64,000 bases of DNA from Gammaproteobacteria bacterium UBA4421 (GCA_002389675.1 DGQF01000034.1:54688-118687); one strand, 5' to 3'; shown: positions 42,886 to 51,448, counted from the first letter of the stretch. Notes: generated by a model from the sequence alone, not told the origin. Numbers and translations are program-made.

Positions 42886-44070
42886 ATGCGTGATGTTGTT
42901 ATCGTTGACAGTGTTAGAACAGGCCTCGCGAAGGCGTTTCGTGGAAGTTTTAATATGACTCGTTCGGACGATATGTTGGCGCACTGCATCGACAGCCTGC
43001 TTGATCGTAATGGACAAGTTGGGGTCGACGAAGTTGAAGATGTAATTGTTGGCGCTGCTACTCACGCGGGCGAGCAAGATGGTAATTTAGCTCGTCTGGC
43101 CGTGATTCTTTCTAAGCTGCCAGTGACCGCTGCGGGTGTGACAATTAATCGTTTTTGTTCCTCTGGGCTGCAGTCGATTGCAATGGCGGCAAACCAAATC
43201 GCTTCGGGGCAAACCGAGGTGGCCATTGCCGGTGGCGTGGACTCAATCTCGATGCGCACTCGTCAGGAGCCAGGAAAGGCAAAGCAGAATAAGCGGTTGC
43301 TGGAGGAGAAGCCTGACATATTCATGGCGATGGGCAATACCGCTGAGGTTGTTGCTCGACGCTATCAGGTGACTCGCGAGAAACAGGACGAGTACGCGCT
43401 GCAAAGTCAACAGCGCTATGCGGCGGCGGTAGCGGCGGGCAAAATCGGTGAAGAAATTGTGCCGATGAAAGCCAATATGCTCAAAGTAGACAAGGCGACT
43501 GGCGAAGAGAGCTATGTCGATGTTGTGGTAGATCGCGACGAATGCAACCGACCGGGCACCACGCTGGAAGCTCTCGCGGCGTTGCCGCCCGCGTTTGAGG
43601 AAGGCGGTAGCGTAACTGCAGGTAATGCCTCCCAGTTGTCTGATGGCGCATCGATGACCATGCTCATGAGTGCGGAGCGTGCGGCTCAGTTGGGGATAGA
43701 ACCGCTGGGAATCTATCGCGGGTTCACAGTTGCCGGTTGCGAGCCCGATGAGATGGGGATAGGCCCTGTTTTTGCTATTCCGCGATTGCTAAAGAACGCA
43801 GGCCTGAGTATCGATGACATCGATTTATGGGAACTCAACGAAGCGTTTGCATCGCAGTGCTTGTATAGCCGTGATGCACTTGATATTGATAATGAGAAAT
43901 ACAATGTTCTGGGCGGCAGCATTTCAATTGGCCATCCTTTTGGTATGACGGGATCGCGGCAGACAGGTTTGGTACTGCGTGAATTGCGTCGGCGCAAAGC
44001 GAAATACGGTGTGGTTACGATGTGCATTGGTGGTGGCCAGGGCGCAGCGGGACTGTTTGAGTCGGCATAG
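42886..44070 (+). CDS. Acetyl-CoA C-acyltransferase (thiolase)
   Basis: A 394-aa degradative-type thiolase. Acyl-binding Cys91 lies in 'INRFCSSGLQSIAMAA', catalytic His350 in 'SISIGHPFGMTGSR' and second Cys380 in 'VVTMCIGGGQGAAGLFE'. It cleaves 3-ketoacyl-CoA to acetyl-CoA and a shortened acyl-CoA (beta-oxidation), or condenses acetyl-CoA. AAAGGA 8 nt upstream supports ATG 42886 rather than TTG 42880. Divergent from the peroxidase operon. Confidence 0.92.
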   Translation: MRDVVIVDSVRTGLAKAFRGSFNMTRSDDMLAHCIDSLLDRNGQVGVDEVEDVIVGAATHAGEQDGNLARLAVILSKLPVTAAGVTINRFCSSGLQSIAMAANQIASGQTEVAIAGGVDSISMRTRQEPGKAKQNKRLLEEKPDIFMAMGNTAEVVARRYQVTREKQDEYALQSQQRYAAAVAAGKIGEEIVPMKANMLKVDKATGEESYVDVVVDRDECNRPGTTLEALAALPPAFEEGGSVTAGNASQLSDGASMTMLMSAERAAQLGIEPLGIYRGFTVAGCEPDEMGIGPVFAIPRLLKNAGLSIDDIDLWELNEAFASQCLYSRDALDIDNEKYNVLGGSISIGHPFGMTGSRQTGLVLRELRRRKAKYGVVTMCIGGGQGAAGLFESA

Positions 44071-44080
44071 TTTGGTTTTG

Positions 44081-44112
44081 AAGCGCCGATATGTTGAGTA
44101 TTTTGGCGCTTT
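44081..44112 (+). terminator. Weak terminator-like hairpin after the thiolase gene
   Basis: AAGCGCC at 44081-44087 pairs with GGCGCTT at 44105-44111 around a 17-nt loop; only a short pyrimidine tail follows, so strength is doubtful. Confidence 0.4.
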
Positions 44113-44185
44113 CAAGGCACTCGATTGTCCGGCTAGAAACATTTTGATACGTCCGAGAAATTGGCGCGTAACAGAATAGCCCGAG

Positions 44186-44228
44186 AATGGCCCAACGGTG
44201 TGAGGGATGCCGTTGAGCCGGGGCCATT
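44186..44228. repeat. Interrupted inverted repeat upstream of the two-component genes
   Basis: AATGGCCC (44186-44193) pairs with GGGCCATT (44221-44228), and inside it AACGG (44194-44198) pairs with CCGTT (44210-44214). It lies 58 bp before the start of the next gene and could be an operator or a leader-RNA stem. Confidence 0.5.
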
Positions 44229-44285
44229 GGGCACTAAAAATAAGAGCAACAAGAGTGAGAAGAGCGGGAGGATAACAGGACTGTG

Positions 44286-44954
44286 ATGTCTGGGCGCAAT
44301 CAAAGACGAACACTCGGTGCTGGGGCTATGCTCAGCGTCGTCACGTTGCTGTGGCTCCCTTATGCACTGGCTGCCTCACAGGCTATTGAGTCATCAATCG
44401 AGTTGGAGCAAGGTCTGCCCGCGAAACTGGCTGACGTCCAGCGCGGTTCAAAATTCTCTGCGCAAAATTTAGCCGGAAAAAGTGACGTCCAGCTGACCCA
44501 GCTGACGGCTCAGTGGGGACAATTGAACCCCAGCCAGCGCCGCGATTTGTTGGCTGAAGTGCGACGTCGGATGACGCTGAATAAGGCGAGTGCCGCGGCG
44601 CCCAAGGACGGTTTAAAGACTGGCCAAAAAGGCGGCAAAGTAACGATTCGTGTCCAGCGACGTTATGGTCGGTTAGGGGAAAACACGAAAGGTACTGTGG
44701 TTGTGCAAACGCGTGTCGTGAAGGTCCGGCCGAGAGTAGCGCAAGTGGGTACAGTGCGGGTTGATAAAGTACAAACGGCCAGTCACAAAGGGCGTAGTCA
44801 GGTGACTTTTGGCATTGGTTTTGAGCAGCGGTCCAAGACGCGCTCAGCGCAGCCAAATCAAACGCAGCCGGATCCAAGTCTGCAAGAAAGTTCCGAGCCG
44901 GCCAGCGCCGCATCGGTATCCATCGAGCCTGCTGAGCCACGGCGGGCGCCCTAG
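44286..44954 (+). CDS. Exported basic protein of unknown function beside a two-component system
   Basis: A 222-aa exported protein with signal peptide ('LSVVTLLWLPYALAASQ'). The segment 'QLTAQWGQLNPSQRRDLLAE' resembles the DUF3106-type helix. The middle is very basic ('GGKVTIRVQRRYGRLGEN', 'VVKVRPRVAQVGTVRV') and the tail Ser/Pro/Glu-rich. Ribosome binding site GGGAGG precedes GTG 44283/ATG 44286. Eight bases separate it from the response-regulator gene, so it is likely the first gene of the operon and might be a periplasmic modulator or target of the sensor (inference). Confidence 0.6.
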   Translation: MSGRNQRRTLGAGAMLSVVTLLWLPYALAASQAIESSIELEQGLPAKLADVQRGSKFSAQNLAGKSDVQLTQLTAQWGQLNPSQRRDLLAEVRRRMTLNKASAAAPKDGLKTGQKGGKVTIRVQRRYGRLGENTKGTVVVQTRVVKVRPRVAQVGTVRVDKVQTASHKGRSQVTFGIGFEQRSKTRSAQPNQTQPDPSLQESSEPASAASVSIEPAEPRRAP

Positions 44955-44961
44955 GACCCGC

Positions 44962-45678
44962 GTGGATCTCGACAACGCTAAACTGCTTGTGGTGGATGAC
45001 GATCCGGAATTACGTGAGCTCACGCAAGCCTATTTTGAGCGGCAAGGTTTCGATGTGGCAACCGTCGAATCGGGTGAAAGCATGGATGCCTATTTGGTAG
45101 ACCATCATGTCGATTTGCTGGTTCTAGATTTGATGTTGCCGGGCGAGCAAGGTTTATCAATCGCTCAGCGCTTAAAAAAACACTCTTCGATTCCCATCAT
45201 TATCGTCTCTGCCCAAGGGGAAGATATTGACCGCATTGTGGGTCTGGAGGTGGGTGCCGACGATTATCTGGCTAAGCCGTTTAATCCCCGCGAATTGTTG
45301 GCACGAGTTCGAGCCGTGTTGCGTCGCTCTCAGGTGACGGCGAATATGACCTCCGCTGAGGCCCCGCCGGCGTTTGAGTTTGGAGCCTTTGCGCTGGATG
45401 TGGCGGCGCATCGTTTGACAAAAAATGGGGATACGCTGCCACTGACTTCAGGTGAGTTCGATTTGTTGGCGATTCTTGTTGGTCACCCGAACAAGGTGCT
45501 AGATAGGGATAGGATTTTAGATTTGTTGACCGGCGCAGAGCGGGGGCCGTTTGATCGTTCAATTGATGTTCGCGTGACTCGCTTGCGTTCGAAGATCGAG
45601 TCAGACCCTACAAATCCTGTTTATATTCGAACAATTTGGGGTAAGGGTTATATGTTTTGCCCAACGGGTGATGGTTGA
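44962..45678 (+). CDS. OmpR-family response regulator
   Basis: A 238-aa regulator: receiver domain with acidic pocket 'LLVVDDDPEL', phospho-acceptor Asp56 in 'LLVLDLMLPG', Lys in 'DDYLAKPFNPREL', then an OmpR-type winged-helix DNA-binding domain 'LTSGEFDLLAILVGHPNKVL' through 'RSIDVRVTRLRSKIE'. The longer frame overlaps the upstream gene; GTG 44962 is chosen because it begins the receiver domain. Overlaps the histidine kinase gene by 8 bp. Confidence 0.92.
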   Translation: MDLDNAKLLVVDDDPELRELTQAYFERQGFDVATVESGESMDAYLVDHHVDLLVLDLMLPGEQGLSIAQRLKKHSSIPIIIVSAQGEDIDRIVGLEVGADDYLAKPFNPRELLARVRAVLRRSQVTANMTSAEAPPAFEFGAFALDVAAHRLTKNGDTLPLTSGEFDLLAILVGHPNKVLDRDRILDLLTGAERGPFDRSIDVRVTRLRSKIESDPTNPVYIRTIWGKGYMFCPTGDG

Positions 45679-46951
45679 CGTTTTGCGCTTAAGCGGGCCG
45701 ACCACCCTATTGGCTCGAACCAGCTTTATTCTCTCTGTCGGCGCGTTGTTGATTGTTATGATGGCAACGTTTGCGCTGTACGTTTTTGTGATTGATCCAA
45801 TCACCGAGCAGTCTGCTGATGACGAAGCCGCAATGCTGGTGTTATCTGCGCAAACATGGGTCGAGCTGCCGCCTGAAGCGCGCCCTTATTTCGAGCTTGA
45901 GATGGCCGAGAGTCATGATTTAATCATCAGCGAAGCGCGCCAGCCGCTGCTCGAGATGGTCAACTATTCGCGCTACTTTGATTTTTTACGGCGCCAATTA
46001 AGCAAGCGTTTGGGAACCCCGGTGCGCCTTTTGCAGAGTGAGGATTTGTTGTGGGTGGATTTGCCCATGAGTGGAGTTGAATTGCAAATAGGATTTCCGG
46101 CAGGCCGTCGCGAAATTCAGCCTCTGTATGTGGCTATTGTGATTGTTGTTCTGGGTGCGGTGATTGTCTTTTTGACCTCGCTATTTATTGTGCAGCGGAT
46201 TGCACGGCCCTTGGTTGAAGTGGCCAAGCAAGCGGAGCGTTTTCGCGGTAGCGAAGGTATTGAGCCTTTGCCCGAAACCGGGCCGCGAGAGCTGGCTTCG
46301 TTAGCACATAACTTCAACACGATGGCTCAAGAAATCTCGACACTGCTGGCCAATCGAACCACTCTTCTGGCCGGAATATCGCACGATTTGCGGACTCCGT
46401 TGACTCGGATGAGACTGGCACTGGCGCTTTTGCCGGACAATGTTGACCCGACGTTAACGGAGCGCTTTGAACGCAACCTAGAGTCGATGGACGAGTTGAT
46501 CGGCGATGCACTGCGCTTCGCCAGAGGCACCTATGAAGTGGCTCAGGAGATCGAGCTGTACTCGTTTGTTAGTGAGGTTATCGACAGCTTTGAACAGCCC
46601 ATTGTGCTGGAAAGACGCGTTCCAGTTGATCATCGCGCAATATTGCCGCCGAGCGCTTTTCGGCGGGTAATAATAAACTTAATCTCTAACGCGTGGCAGC
46701 ACGGGGGTGCTGTCAGAGTTGTGCTCAATGCGGGTCTCGTGGAAGTGATCGATGATGGTCCGGGTATTCCTGAGGCCTTTAGGGATCAGGTGTTTCAGCC
46801 GTTTTTTCGCTTAGACAGTTCACGCAGCGCCGCTACCGGTGGTAGTGGCCTTGGTTTGGCGATAGTGCAGCAATTGTGCCAGGCACGGGGCTGGACGATT
46901 CGCATCGGTGATGCATCAGGGGGAGGTGCTCACATTAAACTGAATTTTTGA
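45671..46951 (+). CDS. EnvZ-like sensor histidine kinase
   Basis: A 426-aa inner-membrane kinase: TM1 (residues ~15-40), periplasmic domain of ~110 residues, TM2 (~153-175), HAMP, then the dimerisation/phospho-acceptor motif 'GISHDLRTPLTRMRLALALL' (His238) and the HATPase domain with N-box 'NLISNAWQHGG', G1 'VIDDGPGIP' and G2 'TGGSGLGLAIVQQ'. It should phosphorylate the regulator encoded just upstream. The stimulus is unknown. The ATG at 45671 gives the 8-bp overlap with the regulator gene. Confidence 0.92.
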   Translation: MVDVLRLSGPTTLLARTSFILSVGALLIVMMATFALYVFVIDPITEQSADDEAAMLVLSAQTWVELPPEARPYFELEMAESHDLIISEARQPLLEMVNYSRYFDFLRRQLSKRLGTPVRLLQSEDLLWVDLPMSGVELQIGFPAGRREIQPLYVAIVIVVLGAVIVFLTSLFIVQRIARPLVEVAKQAERFRGSEGIEPLPETGPRELASLAHNFNTMAQEISTLLANRTTLLAGISHDLRTPLTRMRLALALLPDNVDPTLTERFERNLESMDELIGDALRFARGTYEVAQEIELYSFVSEVIDSFEQPIVLERRVPVDHRAILPPSAFRRVIINLISNAWQHGGAVRVVLNAGLVEVIDDGPGIPEAFRDQVFQPFFRLDSSRSAATGGSGLGLAIVQQLCQARGWTIRIGDASGGGAHIKLNF

Positions 46952-47098
46952 AACAAAATGTCACAATTTAAAGGGGTCTGGAAATTCTCCTGTAACTTTC
47001 GCAATGCATAGTAGGGACACTCTCCGCAAGGAGGGCGTCTATCCCCTTTAGACTCCAAGGTCTGAATCTCTTGAGACAGTAGAGAAGGCCTTTTTCTA

Positions 47099-47137
47099 AA
47101 GCCGCCAGTCACCTCTCCAGACTGGCGGCTTTTTTTT
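47099..47137 (+). terminator. Strong Rho-independent terminator of the two-component operon
   Basis: A GC-rich stem gccgccagt (47101-47109) with its perfect complement at 47121-47129 is followed by eight T residues (47130-47137). Confidence 0.92.
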
Positions 47138-47212
47138 GTCCGACCGTTTGGCGATGATTGATTGGTCAATCAACTCGCGCGCTCATCAGGTTCAAGCTGA
47201 GGAAATATTGTT

Positions 47213-47651
47213 ATGAAACCATTTGCCTGGATTGTTGGGGTAATTTGGATATTTGCAGGTGGTGATGGATGCGCTGGCCGCGGCTAAGCGCGACATGAAT
47301 GACGCCTCTCAAAGCGAGAGCACAAGTGAAAATGAAATGACATTTGTGATTGAGCGGCTAAGCTTTACGCAAGCTGTTGTGTCTATGCAATCAGATGTTT
47401 TTGGAAAGACGCAACTTGATATCCCTGATATGCATTTGCAAGATATCGGCCGCAAAAGTCATGGTGCAACGGCATTGGAAGTTGCTGAACAAGTGTTTAA
47501 ACCGATATGGATAGCTGTGAACGAAGCGGCGATCAAACAGGGATTGGACATTAAAGGGGCTAAAGCCGATATTGAGGATAAAGTGCGCAAAAAAATTGGC
47601 AGCGCTTTGCAAAGACTGACTAACAAGCTTAACCGGAACCCAACAAAATGA
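47213..47651 (+). pseudogene. Remnant of a DUF748/AsmA-like envelope protein gene with internal deletion
   Basis: ATG 47213, with GAGGA 8-12 nt upstream, encodes 'MKPFAWIVGVIWIFAG', a normal N-terminal membrane anchor, but runs to a stop after 24 codons. In the next frame, from about 47259, the second half of the same family is intact: 'NEMTFVIERLSFTQAVVSM' then 'DIPDMHLQDIGRKSHGATAL' and 'EVAEQVF', ending in a Lys-rich helix. The ~110 residues normally between are missing and the frame shifts at the junction near 47256-47262. Either an internal-deletion pseudogene, or a short C-terminal fragment is made from ATG 47265. The stop overlaps the next start (ATGA). Confidence 0.65.
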
Positions 47652-48424
47652 AGTTTGAGAATGTACGATATGAAGTCCAAGGCCCCCTTGGGCTTGTGAC
47701 CATAGACCGCGCGGACAAGCATAATGCGATCTCGCTTGCGACCCTGGATGAGCTCAATGCCGCCGTAGACGCTGCGGCAGCCGATGATGCTGTGCGTGCC
47801 ATTGCCATTACTGGGGCGGGGGGTAAATCTTTTGCTTCGGGATCAGATCTTTCCGAGGTGCTCAACCGAGATCTTAAGAAGGCGCTGGAGCCGATTGTGC
47901 AGGGCCTTGCAGAAAAGCTGGAGCGTACCCCAAAGCCGACCATCGCTGCGATTGACGGTATTTGTATGGGGGGCGGCCTGGAAGTGGCGCTGGGATGTGA
48001 TCTGCGGGTGGCCACGCCGAAATCTCGCTTTGCGACGCCCGAGGGTAAACTGGGCATTATTCCCGGAGGTGGTGCCACCGCGCGGTTACCCCGAATTGTC
48101 GGGCGTGGATGGGGTATGGAAATGATGCTGATGGGCCAACCGATTAGCGCTGATCGTGCACTACAAATCGGCTTGGTGACGCGTCTGGTGGAACCCGAAG
48201 AATTGTTGCCCGAAGTGCGCCGTATGGCCGAGCATTTGGCACAATTTGCGCCGTTTGTGCCGCGCACGATGAAAGCGATGGTGCATTTTGGGATGGAGGC
48301 GAGTCTTGCCGGCGCGTTGATGTTTGAAAAGTATGCTCAAGGCGCGTTGGTGCAAACCGAGGATAAGACAGAAGGCATTACGGCATTTCTGGAAAAGCGC
48401 GACCCTGAGTTTAAAGGCCGCTAA
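47648..48424 (+). CDS. Enoyl-CoA hydratase/isomerase family protein
   Basis: A 258-aa crotonase-fold protein: 'LGLVTIDRADKHNAISLATL', oxyanion-hole segment 'GKSFASGSDLSE', 'KPTIAAIDGICMGGGLEVAL' and 'ATPEGKLGIIPGGGATARLP' with Glu positions in the active-site loop. It would hydrate 2-enoyl-CoA or isomerise. Begins by ATGA overlap with the preceding remnant. Confidence 0.9.
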   Translation: MKFENVRYEVQGPLGLVTIDRADKHNAISLATLDELNAAVDAAAADDAVRAIAITGAGGKSFASGSDLSEVLNRDLKKALEPIVQGLAEKLERTPKPTIAAIDGICMGGGLEVALGCDLRVATPKSRFATPEGKLGIIPGGGATARLPRIVGRGWGMEMMLMGQPISADRALQIGLVTRLVEPEELLPEVRRMAEHLAQFAPFVPRTMKAMVHFGMEASLAGALMFEKYAQGALVQTEDKTEGITAFLEKRDPEFKGR

Positions 48425-48510
48425 TCAACAGTTGTTTAAGCTGGCGCAATTTGCAGTCCTATTAGATACTCTGTGCTGGAGAACATACCAACAACAAATA
48501 AGGGAAGCTT

Positions 48511-48999
48511 ATGGCTGTGGAAAAATTTCCCGTCGAAGCGAGTCACATCATGATGTTTGCTCGTTCCGTCGGTGATGATAACCAGATTTATTATGATGAT
48601 GAATATGCAAAAACGACTGAGCCCGGTACCGTGATTGCGCCACCAACGTTTGCACAATCCAGTGCCCAATTTGACCCGGATTATTTTTTGCGTCCTAAAA
48701 TTGGAGAGCCTTGGTTTGGTTCAGGTGGGCAGCCTACAGGTATTACACGATCCGCATCTGGTGGCGGTGGCGGCGGTGGTTTGCACGCCGAGCAGCATTT
48801 TGAATACCATCGTCATGTTAAACCGGGTGATGTGCTGACTGCGTCTGTCGGTCCCGGGAAAACATGGGAAAAAGAAGGGAAACGATCAGGGAAATTGGTC
48901 TTTTCTGAAACGGTCACTGAGTATCGTGACCAAAATGGGGAGTTAGTCATTACCGCGCGGGGCGTAGGGGTGCGTACGGAGCGGCCGGTAGATCAGTAG
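48511..48999 (+). CDS. FAS1-like/MaoC dehydratase, non-catalytic-type subunit
   Basis: A 162-aa hot-dog-fold protein of the N-terminal MaoC (FAS1-like dehydratase) group: 'MMFARSVGDDNQIYYDDEYA', 'VIAPPTFAQSSAQFDPDYFL', 'GGGGGGGLHAEQHFEYHRHV', 'KPGDVLTASVGP'. The hydratase-type Asp/His dyad is weak here. Ten bp downstream a second MaoC gene starts, so the two likely form a heterodimer like mycobacterial HadAB/ChsH1-H2. Gly-rich run is unusual. Confidence 0.82.
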   Translation: MAVEKFPVEASHIMMFARSVGDDNQIYYDDEYAKTTEPGTVIAPPTFAQSSAQFDPDYFLRPKIGEPWFGSGGQPTGITRSASGGGGGGGLHAEQHFEYHRHVKPGDVLTASVGPGKTWEKEGKRSGKLVFSETVTEYRDQNGELVITARGVGVRTERPVDQ

Positions 49000-49008
49000 G
49001 AGAGCGAT

Positions 49009-49416
49009 ATGGCTTTAAAGGCAGATGATTTGAATGTAGGGGATACCTACAGTGAGTGTCTTGTAGAAGATCTTAAGCGAACACAAATTGTTCAATATGC
49101 AGGCGCCTCTGGAGATTATAATCCATTACATACGGATGAAATTTTCACCGTAGAGGTTGCCAAATATCCCTCGGTATTCGCGCATGGAATGCTCACGATG
49201 GGAATGACTGGCGGGATGTTGACCAATTATGTTGGTGATGGCCGCCTGACCAAATATGGCGTGAGATTTACGAGTCAAGTTTGGCCAGGGGATACCCTGA
49301 ACTCAACAGCAACGGTTGAAAGTCTCCAGGATGGGTTGGTGAATCTTGTGGTGGAGACTACCAATCAGCATGGGGTAAAGGTGCTGTCTGGCTACGCCCA
49401 AGCTCGAATCGACTGA
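49009..49416 (+). CDS. MaoC-family (R)-specific enoyl-CoA hydratase subunit
   Basis: A 135-aa hot-dog protein with the hydratase-2 motif 'YAGASGDYNPLHTDEIF' (Asp and His catalytic dyad), then 'FAHGMLTMGMTGGMLTNYVG' and 'FTSQVWPGDTLNSTATVE'. It would hydrate enoyl-CoA to (R)-3-hydroxyacyl-CoA, probably with the product of the gene upstream. Confidence 0.88.
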   Translation: MALKADDLNVGDTYSECLVEDLKRTQIVQYAGASGDYNPLHTDEIFTVEVAKYPSVFAHGMLTMGMTGGMLTNYVGDGRLTKYGVRFTSQVWPGDTLNSTATVESLQDGLVNLVVETTNQHGVKVLSGYAQARID

Positions 49417-49466
49417 GGTTAGGAGTGATCTGATCTTTGTGGGGGCTTCTTGTCGCGGAAGTTGTC

Positions 49467-49748
49467 TCAGCTTGCGGGCGGAATGATCTGCTTGAAGCCC
49501 CTGATGGTCACTTTTTCGAATAGCCCGGACTGACGATAAGGGTCGCCGGCGGCAAATGTTTCTGCCGCTGTTTGATCAGTGGCATCAATGACAATCATAG
49601 AACCGATCATTGTGGTGTTGTCCGGGGACAGCATGGGTCCGGCAAAGCGTATGTCGAAAGGCTCCAGATAGGCCAGATGTTTGGGGCGCACCGATTGACG
49701 TAGGGCCTCGCTGTTGGGTTTGTCCTCACAGATCAAAATGTAAAGCAA
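49467..49748 (-). CDS. YciI-like protein
   Basis: A 93-aa dimeric alpha-beta barrel protein: 'MLYILICEDKPNSEALRQSV', 'RPKHLAYLEPFDIRFAGP' with the conserved His, and 'DPYRQSGLFEKVTIRGFKQI'. YciI-type proteins are small enzymes or binding proteins of undefined reaction. Lies 16 bp downstream of the hydrolase gene. Confidence 0.85.
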   Translation of the reverse strand: MLYILICEDKPNSEALRQSVRPKHLAYLEPFDIRFAGPMLSPDNTTMIGSMIVIDATDQTAAETFAAGDPYRQSGLFEKVTIRGFKQIIPPAS

Positions 49749-49764
49749 GGGGATCTCCTTTTAG

Positions 49765-50697
49765 CTAGTTTTGGGTGAGATGCTGTTTGATGACACCGGC
49801 GGTATCCATTAGCGCCACCGCGGAGCACTCAAAGGCCGCGGCGGTGGCCATGAAATCATGCACGAGGCCGTCGTAACAAACGCTGGTGGCAGCGTTTCCT
49901 GCAGCGCGTAGCGCTTCAGCGTAGGCTTCCCCCTCGTCGCGCAACGGATCAAATTCTGCCGTGATCACCAAGGCAGGTGGCAGGTGAGCTAAATCGGCAG
50001 CCCTTAACGGACAGGCGTAGGCCTCTTGGCGTTGTTTGTGGTCCGCGCAGTAGTGATCCCAGAACCACGTCATAGTTTTTGTTTCGAGTAAGTATCCTTC
50101 ACCGTTTTCACGATACGAGGCACGATTGAAGTCACAATCTGTGACGGGATACAGTAGACATTGGAAATCAATTTTAGGGCCATTGTCGTCTCGGGCTTTT
50201 TGGCAAACGACGGCGGATAAATTACCGCCAGCACTTTCGCCGGTGACTCCCAATTTCCCGTTGCCGCGGAGTTCTTGTGCGTGGTCGCTCACCCACTGCG
50301 TGGCGTCGTAGGCATCGATTACGGCAGCGGGATAAGGGGCCTCGGGGGCTTTACGATAACCGACAGAAATCACAACCACGTTGGCAAGGGTTGTTAGCTG
50401 TCGGCAGACCGCGTCTGCCGTGTCCAGGTCTCCGATTACCCAGCCGCCACCGTGAAAATTCATGAGCAGTCCAAAGGGTCCTTCTCCTTCAGGCGTGTAA
50501 ATTCGTATGGGGATATCTCCCAGTGTGCCGGTGATTGTGCGATCTTCACAACTGCCGACGGATATTGACTCGATGGTAGGGCGCATTGCGCTATAGGTTG
50601 CTCTGGCTTGAGCCGTGGTCATGGCCCAAATCGCCGGCGTTGGCTCCTGCTCGGCCAATTGGTCAAACATAGCGGTATATTCTTCGGCAAGTGGCAT
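49765..50697 (-). CDS. Alpha/beta hydrolase of the hormone-sensitive-lipase (HGGG) type
   Basis: A 310-aa esterase. Oxyanion motif 'MNFHGGGWVIGDLDTADAVC', nucleophile 'LGVTGESAGGNLSAVVCQ', catalytic Asp region 'ITAEFDPLRDEGEAYAEAL' and His in 'CYDGLVHDFMATAA' are all present. It would hydrolyse short acyl esters or lactones. Confidence 0.9.
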   Translation of the reverse strand: MPLAEEYTAMFDQLAEQEPTPAIWAMTTAQARATYSAMRPTIESISVGSCEDRTITGTLGDIPIRIYTPEGEGPFGLLMNFHGGGWVIGDLDTADAVCRQLTTLANVVVISVGYRKAPEAPYPAAVIDAYDATQWVSDHAQELRGNGKLGVTGESAGGNLSAVVCQKARDDNGPKIDFQCLLYPVTDCDFNRASYRENGEGYLLETKTMTWFWDHYCADHKQRQEAYACPLRAADLAHLPPALVITAEFDPLRDEGEAYAEALRAAGNAATSVCYDGLVHDFMATAAAFECSAVALMDTAGVIKQHLTQN

Positions 50698-50764
50698 GGA
50701 TTCCTCTTATTCTTGTTACACTATGGCGTCAATAAACATAGTACTGGAAATACGGAGTAAACCA

Positions 50765-51355
50765 ATGACTTCATCGGATGGAGAGCAAGCGCTCGAAGAT
50801 GCTGCTAAAAAATTGAATCCCATGGAATCGCTCATGATGAAACATCGAACGCTCACGCTGTTCGGTGAAATTAATCAAGAGGTTTCCCGAAAGACGGCTG
50901 AGAAGTTGCTGGCGTTAGCTTATGAATCAGACGACCCCATCACAATATATATCAGCTCCCCCGGGGGACATGTCGAATCAGGCGATACTATTTTCGACAT
51001 GATTCGTTTCATCAAGCCGATTGTGCGAACCGTGGGCACCGGTTGGGTAGGCAGCATTGCAACTCATATTTATTTAGCGTCGGACCGAGAGCATCGATTT
51101 TGTTTACCCAATACTCGATTTTTGATTCATCAACCCTCTGGTGGTTTTGGTGGCGACGCGTCTGATATCGAGATCCATGCGCGTGAGATTGTAAAAACGA
51201 GAGAACGCATCAATGGGATTATCGCGCAGCAAACGGGTCAATTGCTTGCTCGCGTGAGTGATGACACCCAGCGTGATTATTGGATGAGCGCTGAGGAGTC
51301 GGTGGACTATGGGCTGGTGGGTCAAATCATCAGTGGTATGGATGACATTGGTTAG
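50765..51355 (+). CDS. ClpP-like serine protease paralogue
   Basis: A 196-aa Clp protease subunit. Catalytic Ser97 is in 'VGTGWVGSIATHIYLA', His122 in 'FLIHQPSGGFGGDASDIEIH' and Asp near 166-171 in 'SDDTQRDYW'. The Ser loop departs from the usual 'GQAASMG'. Its gene stands alone, without clpX/clpA or trigger factor, so this is probably a second ClpP paralogue whose chaperone or ring partner is unknown. The start ATG 50765 is the first that yields a normal ClpP N-terminus; the frame upstream overlaps the divergent hydrolase gene. Confidence 0.85.
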   Translation: MTSSDGEQALEDAAKKLNPMESLMMKHRTLTLFGEINQEVSRKTAEKLLALAYESDDPITIYISSPGGHVESGDTIFDMIRFIKPIVRTVGTGWVGSIATHIYLASDREHRFCLPNTRFLIHQPSGGFGGDASDIEIHAREIVKTRERINGIIAQQTGQLLARVSDDTQRDYWMSAEESVDYGLVGQIISGMDDIG

Positions 51356-51412
51356 CCGATAGTTTGGCGGTGACATCAGAGCAGTATTGATGGCCCTGCA
51401 CGATATTTGTGG

Positions 51413-51447
51413 TTGACTATCGAGTAAAGTGCTGTACATATATACAG
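51413..51447 (+). promoter_or_regulatory. Sigma-70 promoter overlapped by a consensus LexA (SOS) box
   Basis: CTGTACATATATACAG (51432-51447) is a perfect CTGT-N8-ACAG LexA box. A TTGACT -35 element lies at 51413-51418 and a TACATA -10 at 51435-51440, spaced 16 bp, so LexA would cover the promoter. The start codon of the next ORF is 2 nt after the box. Confidence 0.7.
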
Positions 51448-51448
51448 T

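Noticed and set aside
44383..44940. 185-aa antisense frame over the exported protein gene
   Set aside because: No ribosome site or promoter; the sense frame has a signal peptide and operon position.
47629..48267. 212-aa antisense frame over the enoyl-CoA hydratase
   Set aside because: Ser/Pro/Arg-rich shadow of a well-conserved crotonase gene.
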